In this document: positions 1-8,038 of the stretch, piece after piece
How the letters are laid out: the number at the start of each line of letters is the position of its first letter
Position numbering within the stretch: the stretch's first letter is position 1
From: Streptomyces sp. NBC_01237
GTDB lineage: Bacteria > Actinomycetota > Actinomycetes > Streptomycetales > Streptomycetaceae
Assembly (NCBI RefSeq): GCF_035917275.1
Contig: NZ_CP108508.1
Span: 6,014,001 to 6,078,000, forward strand
Reading direction: 5' to 3'
Length of the DNA: 64,000 nucleotides
Made by a program: the position numbers and the translations under genes
The notes under the pieces: generated by a model
What the model saw: the letters and a program-made list of their open reading frames with translations, nothing else
What the model was told of the DNA's origin: nothing
The model's database searches: none

Positions 1-248
1 CCGCCGAGGGACCGGCCACCCTCGCCGAGATCCACCCCCGGATGCCGCTGATGCTGACCCCGGACCGCTGGGACGCCTGGCTGGACCCGTCGCGCACCGA
101 TGCCGAGGAGCTGCGGGGGCTGCTCTCCCCGCCGCCCGCCGGGCTGATGCGGGCCTACCCGGTGGCCACCGCGGTGAGCAATGTGCGCAACAACGGCCCC
201 GAGCTGCTGGAGGAGCTGGCGGCGCCGGAGGTCGCCACGCTGTTCTGA
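1..248 (+). CDS. SOS response-associated peptidase (SRAP/YedK-HMCES), C-terminal fragment
   Basis: Only the last 81 residues lie in the window; the reading frame runs in from position 3. The visible part holds the family's late signature: an Ile-His-x-Arg-Met-Pro segment followed by a Trp-x-x-Trp-Leu-Asp-Pro stretch and a Pro-Val-(Ala/Ser)-x-x-Val-Ser-Asn-Val-Arg-Asn-Asn block near the end. SRAP proteins form a covalent thiazolidine link to abasic sites in single-stranded DNA through an N-terminal cysteine, which is outside this window. So catalytic integrity cannot be judged. The stop is TGA at 246-248. Confidence rests on the C-terminal signature alone. Confidence 0.8.
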   Translation, partial: AEGPATLAEIHPRMPLMLTPDRWDAWLDPSRTDAEELRGLLSPPPAGLMRAYPVATAVSNVRNNGPELLEELAAPEVATLF

Positions 249-284
249 CAGCGGCGTTCCGGTCGCGGCCGGACGCGGGGCAGG

Positions 285-935
285 ATGGGCCGTGTGAGCC
301 GTACAGAGAGCGTGCAGAAAGTCGTCACCGGGGCGGGCGAGGCCAGGATCACCTGGCGGCCCGCGAACGACGCCCGTCTGGTGCTGGCCGTCAGCCATGG
401 CGCGGGCGGTGGCATCGAGGCCCGTGACCTCAAGGCGCTGGCCGCCGCGCTGCCGTCCCACGGGGTGACCGTCGCCCTGGTGGAGCAGCCCTGGCGGGTG
501 GCCGGCAAGAAGCTGGCCCCCGCGCCGAAGACCCTGGACACCGGGTGGCGCGGAGTGTGGCCCGCGCTCACCGGTCCCGGGCTGCCGGTCGTGGCCGGAG
601 GGCGCAGCGCCGGGGCCCGGGTGGCGTGCCGGACGGCGACGGAGCTCGGCGCCCACGCCGTCCTCGCGCTCAGCTTCCCGCTGCACCCGCCGGGCAGACC
701 GGAGAAGTCCCGGGCGGACGAACTCCTGGGGACCGGCGTACCCACCCTGGTGGTGCAGGGCGGCAACGATCCGTTCGGGCGGCCCGCCGAGTTCCCCGGG
801 GGCTCCTACGAGCTGGCCGAGGTGCCGTACGGGGACCACGGCTTCGCCGTACCGAAGCGGTCCGGCCTGACCGAGGATCAGGCGATGGGCATCCTGACGA
901 AGGCCGTGACCGGGTGGCTGTCCTCACTCGTGTGA
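285..935 (+). CDS. alpha/beta hydrolase, KANL3/Tex30-like
   Basis: A 216-aa cytosolic alpha/beta hydrolase with no signal peptide or membrane segment. It has an early Ser-His-Gly-Ala-Gly-Gly oxyanion motif, the nucleophile elbow Gly-Gly-Arg-Ser-Ala-Gly-Ala, an acid-region motif Gly-Gly-Asn-Asp-Pro-Phe-Gly, and the catalytic His in Tyr-Gly-Asp-His-Gly-Phe. These fit the small dienelactone-hydrolase-like KANL3/Tex30 group; the substrate is unknown. The start is uncertain. ATG 285 has a purine-rich stretch too close upstream. GTG 294 would be leaderless if the possible promoter TTCCGG (257) - 18 nt - CAGGAT (281) is used. It probably has its own promoter, 37 nt after the SRAP gene. Confidence 0.8.
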   Translation: MGRVSRTESVQKVVTGAGEARITWRPANDARLVLAVSHGAGGGIEARDLKALAAALPSHGVTVALVEQPWRVAGKKLAPAPKTLDTGWRGVWPALTGPGLPVVAGGRSAGARVACRTATELGAHAVLALSFPLHPPGRPEKSRADELLGTGVPTLVVQGGNDPFGRPAEFPGGSYELAEVPYGDHGFAVPKRSGLTEDQAMGILTKAVTGWLSSLV

Positions 936-961
936 CGCACGCCCCGTGTGACGTACGTCGC

Positions 962-989
962 GGGAATGCGGAGTGCGGGACCACTGTTG
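962..989 (+). promoter_or_regulatory. sigma-R-dependent autoregulatory promoter of sigR (sigRp2-like)
   Basis: GGGAAT at 962-967, then exactly 18 nt, then GTTG at 986-989. This equals the sigma-R consensus as I know it (GGAAT-N18/19-GTT). Transcription would start near 996, upstream of the long-form sigR start at 1039. It matches the known positive feedback loop of sigR in S. coelicolor. Confidence 0.85.
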
Positions 990-1038
990 TTCGGGACGTC
1001 GGTACAAGTACGTCGTACGTGGAGAGGGAGTCTGTCGC

Positions 1039-1887
1039 ATGGGTTCGACCATCTGCCCGCGCCGCTCGAACGCCGCTGATCTGGAGTGGACGGTGCTGCA
1101 CGCGGCCAGGACCGCTCCCGAGCGGGCGCTGAGCGGATCGGATCGACAGCCCGTCTCCAAGCAAGGTCGACTATTCTCCGAGGCGAGCGGGTCCGGTTTC
1201 GGCTCCGCCACATCGTTGGAGGAGGTGGGTCCGGTCACTGGGACCGACACAGGGACCGACGACGGCCGCGCGGAGGAGACGACCGCCGAGCGCAACGCGC
1301 GCTTCGAGCGGGACGCCCTCGGTTTTCTCGACCAGATGTACTCGGCGGCGCTGCGCATGACGCGCAACCCCGCCGACGCCGAGGACCTGGTCCAGGAGAC
1401 GTATGCCAAGGCGTACGGGTCCTTCCACCAGTTCCGTGAGGGTACGAACCTCAAGGCGTGGATGTACCGCATTCTCACCAACACCTTCATCAACTCGTAC
1501 CGCAAGAAGCAGCGCGAGCCCCAGCGCAGTGCCGCCGAGGAGATCGAGGACTGGCAGCTGGCGCGTGCCGAGTCGCACATGTCGACCGGTCTGCGTTCGG
1601 CGGAGTCCCAGGCCCTGGACCACCTGCCGGACTCCGATGTGAAGTCCGCGCTCCAGGCGATCCCCGAAGAGTTCCGCATCGCCGTGTATCTCGCCGACGT
1701 AGAGGGCTTTGCGTACAAGGAGATCGCGGACATCATGGGGACTCCTATCGGTACGGTGATGTCCCGACTGCACCGCGGCCGCCGTCAACTGCGCGGCATG
1801 CTGGAGGACTACGCCCGTGAGCGCGGGCTCGTCCCGGCCGGTGCCGTAGCCGGTGAGTCGGACGATCGGAAAGGCTCGGCCTCATGA
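1039..1887 (+). CDS. sigR: ECF sigma factor SigR (thiol-oxidative stress), long-isoform start
   Basis: Group-4 (ECF) sigma factor. Region 2 contains Asp-Ala-Glu-Asp-Leu-Val-Gln-Glu-Thr and the Thr-Phe-Ile-Asn segment; region 4 has Tyr-Lys-Glu-Ile-Ala and the recognition helix before Met-Ser-Arg-Leu-His-Arg-Gly. It directs RNA polymerase to disulfide-stress genes such as thioredoxins. Two in-frame starts are credible. ATG 1039 (GGAGAGGGAG box 9 nt upstream) gives 282 aa. GTG 1225, at the start of the conserved core, gives 220 aa. S. coelicolor makes a stable short form and an unstable long form, and the sigma-R promoter here precedes the long start. The stop overlaps the rsrA start (ATGA at 1884-1887), so the two are translationally coupled. 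Confidence 0.93.
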   Translation: MGSTICPRRSNAADLEWTVLHAARTAPERALSGSDRQPVSKQGRLFSEASGSGFGSATSLEEVGPVTGTDTGTDDGRAEETTAERNARFERDALGFLDQMYSAALRMTRNPADAEDLVQETYAKAYGSFHQFREGTNLKAWMYRILTNTFINSYRKKQREPQRSAAEEIEDWQLARAESHMSTGLRSAESQALDHLPDSDVKSALQAIPEEFRIAVYLADVEGFAYKEIADIMGTPIGTVMSRLHRGRRQLRGMLEDYARERGLVPAGAVAGESDDRKGSAS

Positions 1888-2204
1888 GCTGCGGAGAGCC
1901 GCACGAGACGGATTGCTCAGAGGTTCTCGACCATCTCTACGAGTTCCTCGACCGTGAGATGCCCGAGGGCGACTGCACCAAGTTCGAGGTGCACTTCGAG
2001 GAGTGCTCCCCGTGCCTGGAGAAGTACGGCCTGGAACAGGCCGTGAAGAAGCTGGTCAAGCGCTGCTGCGGTCAGGACGACGTCCCGACCGACCTGCGGT
2101 CCAAGGTCATGGGCCGGATCGATCTGATCCGTGCCGGACAGGCCGTGCCCGACCAGGACGTGACGCTCGGCGGAGCCGACCGCTCGGCGGCCGCCACGGA
2201 GTGA
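1884..2204 (+). CDS. rsrA: zinc-binding redox-sensitive anti-sigma factor RsrA
   Basis: A 106-aa ZAS-family anti-sigma factor that holds SigR inactive under reducing conditions and releases it when its thiols form a disulfide. The visible cysteine/histidine pattern is Cys3, Cys11, Cys31, His37, Cys41, Cys44, Cys61 and Cys62. His37-x3-Cys41-x2-Cys44 is the ZAS zinc motif. The positions match S. coelicolor RsrA as I remember it. It overlaps sigR by 4 nt. The tail after about residue 80 is polar and not conserved in appearance. A rho-independent-type hairpin follows at 2244. Confidence 0.95.
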   Translation: MSCGEPHETDCSEVLDHLYEFLDREMPEGDCTKFEVHFEECSPCLEKYGLEQAVKKLVKRCCGQDDVPTDLRSKVMGRIDLIRAGQAVPDQDVTLGGADRSAAATE

Positions 2205-2243
2205 CAGCGAGTGACAGCGGCGGCAGCCGACCGCTGTACGGGT

Positions 2244-2276
2244 GAGGGCGTGCCGCGACATTCGCGGCGCGCCCTC
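2244..2276 (+). terminator. hairpin terminator after rsrA
   Basis: Arms GAGGGCGTGCCGCG (2244-2257) and CGCGGCGCGCCCTC (2263-2276) pair over 14 positions with one T-G wobble around a 5-nt loop. It is followed by a short pyrimidine stretch and ends the sigR-rsrA unit. Confidence 0.75.
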
Positions 2277-2395
2277 CTTCGCGCCATCGAACGCTGTGTC
2301 ACCCGAACGCGCTAATCGAACCCGGTGCGGCTCCACGGGCCTCCCAACTCGCTAGCCTGACGCCTTCATTGACCAGGCTGGGGGCGGGTGCGGAC

Positions 2396-3814
2396 ATGAG
2401 GGGCACACCGGGCGCGGCGCGCGCGCTGATTCTGGCCACGGTGCTCTGCGCCGCCCTCTGCGCTCTGCCGGCGACGGCGCCCGGGGCCGCCGTCCCCTGG
2501 CAGACGCCCGCTCTCCTCACCGCGCTCTATCTCGTCTGTGAACTTCCCGGCCGCTGCCCCTTCTTCGGCAGCTCCGTGCCGGTCGGTGCCGGATCGTTCT
2601 TTCCCTTGCTGCTCGCCGCCGCGTTCCTGCTCCCGCCGGCCGCCGCCGCCCTGGTCGCGGTGCCCGGCTCGCTGGCCGGACGGGTGGAGAAGCCGCCGGC
2701 GGCCGCCCGGCGGATCTGGCGGGCCGCCCAGCTCGCCGTCACCGTCTGGGCCGCCTCGTCCGTCCACGCCGCTCTCGGCGGCCCGGCCACGCTCGGGGGC
2801 GGCGAGGGTCCGGAGGCGTTGCCCTCGTTCCCGTACGCGCTGCTGCCCGCCTGCGCCGCCGCTCTCGTCTTCAGCCTCGTCCTGACCACCCTGGACGGCG
2901 CCATCCTGGTGGCCGCGGAGCGGCTGCCGTTCCGCCGCGCCCGGCGCGGGCTGCTGTCCCGTTCGCTGGGACCGCACCTGGTGCACGCGTCGGCCGGGCT
3001 GATGATGGCGGTCCTGTGGCGCAGCTCGTACGGGCCTTTGGCCGCGCTCGTCGTGCTGCTGCCGATGTACCTCTCCTGCTGGGTCTTCGCCCAGTACCAC
3101 CGCGAGCACGCCGCGCACCGCGCCACCGTCCGGGCGCTCGTGCAGGCGGTCGACATCAAGGACAGGTACACCCGCGGGCACAGCGAACGGGTCGGCCTGG
3201 CCTCCGTCATGATCGCCCGCGAGCTCGGTATGGAGGCGAGCCGGATCGAAGCGCTCCGGTTCGCCGGGATCCTGCACGACATCGGCAAGCTCGGCGTCCC
3301 GACCCGGGTACTGCGCAAGGACGGGCCGCTCACCCCCGAGGAGCGCCGTGTCATCGAACTCCATCCCGAGTACGGACACGAGATCGTCCGGGGCATCGGC
3401 TTCCTGGACGAGGCGCGCGCCGCGATCCTGCACCACCACGAACGGCTCGACGGCAGCGGCTACCCCTACGGGCTCCGCGGCGGCCGTATCCCCGAGTCCG
3501 CCCGGGTCGTCGCGGTCGCCGACGCCTTCGACGCGATGACCTCGACCCGCTCCTACCGGCGCGGGCGGCCCGTCCCGGCCGCGGTGGCGGAGCTGCGGCG
3601 GTGCGCGGGCAGCCAGTTCGACCCGCGGATGGTGGGGGCGCTGGCGCGGGCCCTGGACCGGCACGGCTGGTCCGGCGAGGCGACGACCGTCACCGCCGAC
3701 GAGCGGACGGTGCCGGCTCCGGTGCCGCGCCAGGGGGCGGGGCGCGACGGTCCGCAGGCCGGGCCCGGCAGGACGGCAGCCGGGCTCGACGCGCCGTCGG
3801 ACCGGTCCGGATGA
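2396..3814 (+). CDS. membrane HD-GYP-type phosphohydrolase
   Basis: About 472 aa from ATG 2396; a TTG at 2369 in the same frame is also possible, but ATG has the better G-rich box. The N-terminal half (to about residue 240) is a run of Ala/Leu-rich hydrophobic segments, probably 5-6 membrane helices. The C-terminal half is an HD domain with a His-Ser-Glu-Arg-Val segment, His-Asp-Ile-Gly-Lys, and the GYP-type motif His-His-Glu-Arg-Leu-Asp-Gly-Ser-Gly-Tyr-Pro. HD-GYP proteins can hydrolyse cyclic di-nucleotides, but this is inferred only from motifs. The stop overlaps the start of the next HD gene (ATGA), so the two are made together. Confidence 0.85.
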   Translation: MRGTPGAARALILATVLCAALCALPATAPGAAVPWQTPALLTALYLVCELPGRCPFFGSSVPVGAGSFFPLLLAAAFLLPPAAAALVAVPGSLAGRVEKPPAAARRIWRAAQLAVTVWAASSVHAALGGPATLGGGEGPEALPSFPYALLPACAAALVFSLVLTTLDGAILVAAERLPFRRARRGLLSRSLGPHLVHASAGLMMAVLWRSSYGPLAALVVLLPMYLSCWVFAQYHREHAAHRATVRALVQAVDIKDRYTRGHSERVGLASVMIARELGMEASRIEALRFAGILHDIGKLGVPTRVLRKDGPLTPEERRVIELHPEYGHEIVRGIGFLDEARAAILHHHERLDGSGYPYGLRGGRIPESARVVAVADAFDAMTSTRSYRRGRPVPAAVAELRRCAGSQFDPRMVGALARALDRHGWSGEATTVTADERTVPAPVPRQGAGRDGPQAGPGRTAAGLDAPSDRSG

Positions 3815-5073
3815 GCCGTCTCCACGGATTGCGGCAGCCCCCGGCCGTCCTCGCCGTGCGCGGTGCCGCCCTCGCGCTCGCCCTCGCCGGGTTCGGCCAC
3901 ACCCTGTGGGAGGGCGTGGCCGAACCGGGCCACGCCCTCGCCTTCTGCCTCCTCATCGCCGTCGGCGAGCCGGCCCCCCGGGGCTCGCTCCCGGGTGAAC
4001 GGGAGCCCGCGCCCCTCGGGGCCGCCGGGGCGCTCGGGTACGCCCTCCTCGGACGCAGCGGCGGGGAACCCACCACGCACGGCATCCTCCAGGTGATCGT
4101 CGTCGTGGTCGTGGCGCAGCTCGTCGCCGCAGCGCACCGGCCGGCCCGCGGCCGCGGGCTCGATCTCGACCGGCCGGCCCGGCGGGTCCTGTTCGTCCTC
4201 TTCGCCGCCGTCTGTTTCCAGCCGCTCTACAACTCGGGCGAGGTCGTGCGCCGGTTCGGCGAGGGCCCGTACTTCGCCCTCTTCCTGCTCCTGCTGCTCG
4301 TGCTGACCGCCCTGTGCGACGCCGTGCTCGCCGCCCTCCTGGCCCGCTCCCGCACGCGCCATCCGTACGGTCCGCTGCTCCGCGACGAGCTGCGCGGCCT
4401 GTCCGGCATCGGCTCGGCGGTCTGCGCGACCGGTGCGGTGCTGGCGCTGGGGGTCGCCGCCGCGGGGCTGTGGGCGCTGCCCGTCGTCTGCGTACCGCTG
4501 CTGCTGACGCAGGTCTCCTTCCGGCGGTACGCGGCCGTTCGCGCGACCTACGGCCAGACCATCGCCTCGCTCGCCCGCTCCACCGAGGTCGCCGGATACA
4601 CCCCGCACGGGCATGCGCGCAGGGTCGCCGGGCTGGCCACCGCCGTCGGGCGGGAGCTGGGTCTGTCGGGGGCGCAGCTGACCGTGCTGGAGTACGCGGC
4701 GCTGATGCACGACATCGGGCAGCTCTCCCTCGTCGAACCGGTGGCCGACGGGGCGACCGCCACCCTTCCCGCCGTCGAGCAACGCCGGATCGCGCTGCTC
4801 GGCGGGGCCGTGGTCCGGCAGACCGGGGTGGACCCGGAGGTCGCCGCGGTGGTGGAGCGGCAGGCCGATCCGTACCGTGAGCAGCCGTTGAGCGCCCGGA
4901 TCGTCAGAACGGCCAACGCATACGACGACCTGTGCGGGGAAGGCGTCAGCGGGCCGCTCGGCGCGCTGGAGCGGCTGCGGCTCGGCACCGGCCACGACTA
5001 CCAGCCGCAGGTGGTGGAAGCGCTGGCGAGAGTCCTGGCCCGCGATGGTCTGACCCCGGTCCGGGGTGGGTAA
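3811..5073 (+). CDS. membrane HD-domain protein lacking the GYP motif
   Basis: 420 aa, starting at ATG 3811 inside the stop of the upstream HD-GYP gene. Several hydrophobic helices fill the first 240 residues. A degenerate HD domain follows, with His-Gly-His-Ala-Arg-Arg-Val and His-Asp-Ile-Gly-Gln-Leu. Unlike its neighbour, it has Arg-Gln-Ala-Asp-Pro-Tyr where His-His-Glu and Gly-Tyr-Pro should be. It may be catalytically altered or a regulatory partner. The pair looks like an old tandem duplication. The direct TTG/GTG starts further upstream in this frame are only read-through of the other gene. Confidence 0.78.
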   Translation: MSRLHGLRQPPAVLAVRGAALALALAGFGHTLWEGVAEPGHALAFCLLIAVGEPAPRGSLPGEREPAPLGAAGALGYALLGRSGGEPTTHGILQVIVVVVVAQLVAAAHRPARGRGLDLDRPARRVLFVLFAAVCFQPLYNSGEVVRRFGEGPYFALFLLLLLVLTALCDAVLAALLARSRTRHPYGPLLRDELRGLSGIGSAVCATGAVLALGVAAAGLWALPVVCVPLLLTQVSFRRYAAVRATYGQTIASLARSTEVAGYTPHGHARRVAGLATAVGRELGLSGAQLTVLEYAALMHDIGQLSLVEPVADGATATLPAVEQRRIALLGGAVVRQTGVDPEVAAVVERQADPYREQPLSARIVRTANAYDDLCGEGVSGPLGALERLRLGTGHDYQPQVVEALARVLARDGLTPVRGG

Positions 5074-5165
5074 CCCATGGGTAATGAGCGGGCGTCCGGC
5101 CGGGCATGGTTGGATGCGAAAGCAGAGCGGAAAAAGAGGGTGTCCAGTCGGGACAGGCGGGAATC

Positions 5166-6158
5166 GTGAGGATCTTCGGGAAGGTACGGCATCGGCCATC
5201 CGCATCTTGGCGGCAGGCCACGGACCGCGCGTTCACGCTGATCGGCGACGGCCGGTACGAGGACGCGGGGGCGCTGCTGACGCGCGCGGCGGACCTGGAG
5301 CCCTGGCTCTCCGAGTCCTGGTTCAATCTCGCGCTGCTGCACAAGTTCCGGCACGACTGGGAACAGGCGAGAGCGGCCGGCCTGCGGGCCGTCGCCCTGC
5401 TCGACCGGGAGTCCGGAGCCCCTGACTGGTGGAATGTCGGGATCGCGGCCACCGCGCTCCAGGACTGGCCACTGGCGCGCCGGGCCTGGCAGGCGTACGG
5501 CCTCAAGGTGCCGGGCAGCGGTCAGCACAACGCGGCGTCGAACACCGAGCCGACCGGCATGGAGCTGGGCAGCGCGGCGGTACGGCTGTCGCCGGAGGGC
5601 GAGGCCGAGGTCGTCTGGGGCCGCAGGCTCGATCCGGCCCGGATGGAAGTGCTGTCGATCCCGCTGCCGTCCTCCGGGCGGCGCTGGGGCGAGGTCGTCC
5701 TGCACGACGGGGTGCCGCACGGCGAGCGGGTCACCGCCGCCGGGCCCTCGTACCCGGTCTTCGACGAGATCGAGCTGTGGGCGCCGTCGCCCGTGCCCAC
5801 CTGGGTGGTGCTGCTGGAGGCGGCCACCGAGGAGGACCGGGACGCGCTGGAGCAGCTGGCCTCGGACGCCGGGTTCGCCGCCGAGGACTGGTCGTCCTCC
5901 GTACGGCTGCTGTGCCGGGCCTGCTCGGAGAGCCGGATGGAGAGCGACGAGGGCGACGGCGAGCATCTGGACCCGCACGACCACAGCGAGCCGGGCCACC
6001 CCGGGCCGCTGGGCCATCGCACCGCCGGTGACCTGTGGGTCCCGGAGCGCGAGTGCGGTCTCGCCGCCCCCGCCGGGCTGGTGCGCGGGCTGCTGGACGG
6101 CTGGGTCGCGGACAGTCCGGACAGCCGGGAATGGCGGGATCTCGAAGAAGTCTGCTGA
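5166..6158 (+). CDS. tetratricopeptide-repeat protein
   Basis: 330 aa from GTG 5166, which follows a GGCGGGA box. An ATG at 5106 would add 20 unconvincing residues. Residues about 10-110 form two to three TPR-like helix pairs (Ala-x-x-Leu-Ile-Gly-Asp-Gly-Arg-Tyr-Glu-Asp-Ala, then Trp-Phe-Asn-Leu-Ala-Leu-Leu, then Trp-x-x-Ala-Arg-Arg-Ala-Trp). The rest is an actinobacterial domain that I cannot assign, with an acidic His/Asp/Glu-rich patch near residue 265 and a Cys-x2-Cys pair before it. Such TPR proteins are scaffolds. It lies 118 nt before the deformylase gene; no function is proposed. Confidence 0.75.
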   Translation: MRIFGKVRHRPSASWRQATDRAFTLIGDGRYEDAGALLTRAADLEPWLSESWFNLALLHKFRHDWEQARAAGLRAVALLDRESGAPDWWNVGIAATALQDWPLARRAWQAYGLKVPGSGQHNAASNTEPTGMELGSAAVRLSPEGEAEVVWGRRLDPARMEVLSIPLPSSGRRWGEVVLHDGVPHGERVTAAGPSYPVFDEIELWAPSPVPTWVVLLEAATEEDRDALEQLASDAGFAAEDWSSSVRLLCRACSESRMESDEGDGEHLDPHDHSEPGHPGPLGHRTAGDLWVPERECGLAAPAGLVRGLLDGWVADSPDSREWRDLEEVC

Positions 6159-6276
6159 GCGGTGCCCGTAGGCTGTACGGGCACCGATCGTGGTGCTGAT
6201 TCTCCCGAGTGTCCCGAGTTTCCCGGGGTTCCGGGTTTCCCGAGTATCAGGTTTTGCAGGAAGGCGTACGGCGGAC

Positions 6277-6915
6277 ATGTCGCAGCAGGAGACGGACGAG
6301 CAGATCAGCGTGGACGACGAAGGATTCGTCGTGGACACCGAGGACTGCGAGGCGCGCGAGGCGGCGTACCGCGAGCGGGGCACCTCTCGTCCGATCACGG
6401 TCGTGGGCAACCCGGTGCTCCACAAGGAGTGCCGGGACGTCACCGAGTTCGGCGACGAGCTGGCGCGGCTGATCGACGACATGTTCGCCAGCCAGCGGAC
6501 GGCGGAGGGCGTGGGCCTGGCCGCCAACCAGATCGGTGTCGACCTCAAGGTCTTCGTCTACGACTGCCCGGACGACGACGGTGTGCGGCACGTGGGCGCC
6601 ATCTGCAACCCGGTGCTGGAGGAGCTGCCGCCCGAGGCGCGGGTGCTGGACGACTCCAACGAGGGCTGCCTCTCGGTGCCGACGGCGTACGCGTCGCTGG
6701 CCCGCCCGGACTACGCGGTGGTGCGCGGCCAGGACGCCAAGGGCAACCCGGTCAAGGTGCGGGGCGACGGGTACTTCGCGCGCTGCCTCCAGCACGAGAC
6801 GGACCACCTGTACGGCTACCTGTACATCGACCGGCTCTCCAAGCGTGACCGCAAGGACGCGCTGCGGCAGATGGAAGAGGGCACCCCGCGCTACGAGGTC
6901 GTCGCGAACGGCTGA
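6277..6915 (+). CDS. def: peptide deformylase
   Basis: 212 aa from ATG 6277, preceded by AGGAAGG. It removes the formyl group from nascent polypeptides. All three metal-site motifs are intact: Gly78-Val-Gly-Leu-Ala-Ala-Asn-Gln85, Glu129-Gly-Cys-Leu-Ser133 (metal Cys131) and His173-Glu-Thr-Asp-His177. The N-terminal extension of about 38 acidic residues is longer than in E. coli Def and occurs in many streptomycete paralogues. The in-frame start at 6190 lies in a TCCCGAGT-rich stretch and is unlikely. The genome probably has other def copies, so this need not be the essential one. Confidence 0.95.
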   Translation: MSQQETDEQISVDDEGFVVDTEDCEAREAAYRERGTSRPITVVGNPVLHKECRDVTEFGDELARLIDDMFASQRTAEGVGLAANQIGVDLKVFVYDCPDDDGVRHVGAICNPVLEELPPEARVLDDSNEGCLSVPTAYASLARPDYAVVRGQDAKGNPVKVRGDGYFARCLQHETDHLYGYLYIDRLSKRDRKDALRQMEEGTPRYEVVANG

Positions 6916-6931
6916 CGTCGCGAGCCAGTGG

Positions 6932-6971
6932 GGCGGGGGTCCGCGGCCGGTGACGGCGGCGGACCCCCGCC
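6932..6971 (+). terminator. hairpin terminator after def
   Basis: A perfect 12-bp stem, GCGGGGGTCCGC at 6933-6944 and GCGGACCCCCGC at 6959-6970, closed by one more G-C pair. The loop is 14 nt, 17 nt after the def stop. Confidence 0.8.
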
Positions 6972-6980
6972 GCTTTCCCG

Positions 6981-7012
6981 ACCGCAGGACCGCAGGACCG
7001 CAGGACCGCCGG
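6981..7012. repeat. short tandem repeat, 8-bp unit x4
   Basis: Four contiguous copies of ACCGCAGG, the last as ACCGCCGG, in the def-M15 peptidase intergenic region. An irregular AGCGGCGGT triplet follows. Probably slippage debris; no coding role seen. Confidence 0.7.
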
Positions 7013-7136
7013 GCGGCGCGAGCGGCGGTAGCGGCGGTAGCGGTGCGGAGACGGCGCGGCCGGGCGGCCCGACAGTCGCGCGGCCCGGCGCCCTGGATGG
7101 CTGCATGGCAGGTAACTGCCGCTTTTCCGGAGGGAG

Positions 7137-7165
7137 TTGACGCGCGTCGACTCCTGGGCCAGGCT
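7137..7165 (+). promoter_or_regulatory. vegetative-type promoter of the M15 peptidase gene
   Basis: TTGACG at 7137-7142, a 17-nt spacer, and CAGGCT at 7160-7165. This fits the HrdB-type consensus TTGAC(A/G)-N17-TAG(A/G)(C/T)T well. The predicted start near 7172 leaves a leader of about 29 nt carrying AGGGAG before ATG 7201. Confidence 0.65.
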
Positions 7166-7200
7166 CGCCTGGACATCATCCGGTGATAGGGAGTCCCCCC

Positions 7201-7938
7201 ATGCTCAGACGCACCGCGCGCGTCCTGCTCGGCCTTGTCATGACCATTGCATTCACGGTGGGCGGGGTGTTCCTGACCGCCGGTACCGCGCAGGCCGACG
7301 GCTGTTACACCTGGTCCCGCACGCTGTCGCCCGGCGCCACCGGCAACGACGTCGTCCAGCTCCAGATCCGCGTCGCCGGCTACCCCGGGTACAACTCCGT
7401 GCTCGCCCTCGACGGTTCGTACGGCCCGGCCACCACCGCAGCGGTGAAGCGCTTCCAGGCCGCCTACGGTCTGGCCGCCGACGGTGTCGCCGGCCCGGCC
7501 ACCCAGGCCAAGATCTACGAGCTCCAGGACAACGACTGCACGCCGGTCCACTTCACGTACGGCGAGCACAACACCTGCAACAGCACCTGGGCCGGTGGGG
7601 CGGTCGCCGCGGGGACGGCCAAGGCCAACGCCCTGAGCACCATGTGGAAGCTGGAGGCCCTGCGGCACGCCCTCGGTGACCAGTCCATCCGCGTCACCAG
7701 CGGATTCCGCTCCACCTCGTGCAACGCGGCCGTCGGCGGAGCCACCAACAGCCGCCATCTGTACGGTGACGCGGCCGACCTCGGCGCCGGGCCGCACTCC
7801 CTGTGCACCCTCGCCAAGCAGGCCCGCAACCACGGCTTCAACGGGATCCTCGGTCCCGGGTACCCCGGCCACGGCGACCATGTGCACGTGAACCAGGGCC
7901 CGAGCCACTTCTGGTCGGCGTCCGGCTGCGGTATCTGA
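7201..7938 (+). CDS. secreted zinc D-Ala-D-Ala carboxypeptidase, peptidase M15A
   Basis: 245 aa with a Sec signal peptide (Arg-Arg near the start, hydrophobic core, cleavage expected after Ala-Gln-Ala at about 32). Residues 40-108 are a peptidoglycan-binding type 1 domain (Leu-Gln-x-x-Val...Leu-Asp-Gly-Ser-Tyr-Gly-Pro-x-Thr). The catalytic domain has Ser-Gly-Phe-Arg-Ser, zinc ligands His186 and Asp193 in His-Leu-Tyr-Gly-Asp-Ala-Ala-Asp, and His229 in Gly-Asp-His-Val-His. The order matches the Streptomyces albus G DD-carboxypeptidase. It trims or cleaves cross-links of cell-wall peptides outside the cell. It stands alone between its own promoter and terminator. Confidence 0.93.
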   Translation: MLRRTARVLLGLVMTIAFTVGGVFLTAGTAQADGCYTWSRTLSPGATGNDVVQLQIRVAGYPGYNSVLALDGSYGPATTAAVKRFQAAYGLAADGVAGPATQAKIYELQDNDCTPVHFTYGEHNTCNSTWAGGAVAAGTAKANALSTMWKLEALRHALGDQSIRVTSGFRSTSCNAAVGGATNSRHLYGDAADLGAGPHSLCTLAKQARNHGFNGILGPGYPGHGDHVHVNQGPSHFWSASGCGI

Positions 7939-7952
7939 CCGGGCGGTGAGCG

Positions 7953-7979
7953 AGGGGCCCCGTGCGAGCGGGGCCCCTT
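7953..7979 (+). terminator. hairpin terminator after the M15 peptidase gene
   Basis: GGGGCCCCG and CGGGGCCCC form a 9-bp GC stem around a 6-nt loop, followed by TTC, 15 nt after the stop. It may also serve the convergent nrdS-like gene. Confidence 0.75.
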
Positions 7980-8038
7980 CGTGTGCGCGGCGGCCGCGTG
8001 CGGGCCGGCGCGCCCCCGTATGCGGCGGCCGCGGGGAG

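Noticed and set aside
1039..1224. Treating the sigR N-terminal extension as mis-annotation
   Set aside because: The sigma-R promoter and a good ribosome site precede ATG 1039, and a long isoform is known in S. coelicolor, so the extension is kept.
5073..5086. ACCCATGGGT palindrome just after the second HD gene
   Set aside because: Only 10 bp, partly formed by the stop region; expected often enough in this composition and no partner site seen.
6181..6276. Repeated TCCCGAGT-like words before def, and the in-frame start at 6190
   Set aside because: The extra 29 codons are low complexity; ATG 6277 has a proper AGGAAGG box and matches the family start.
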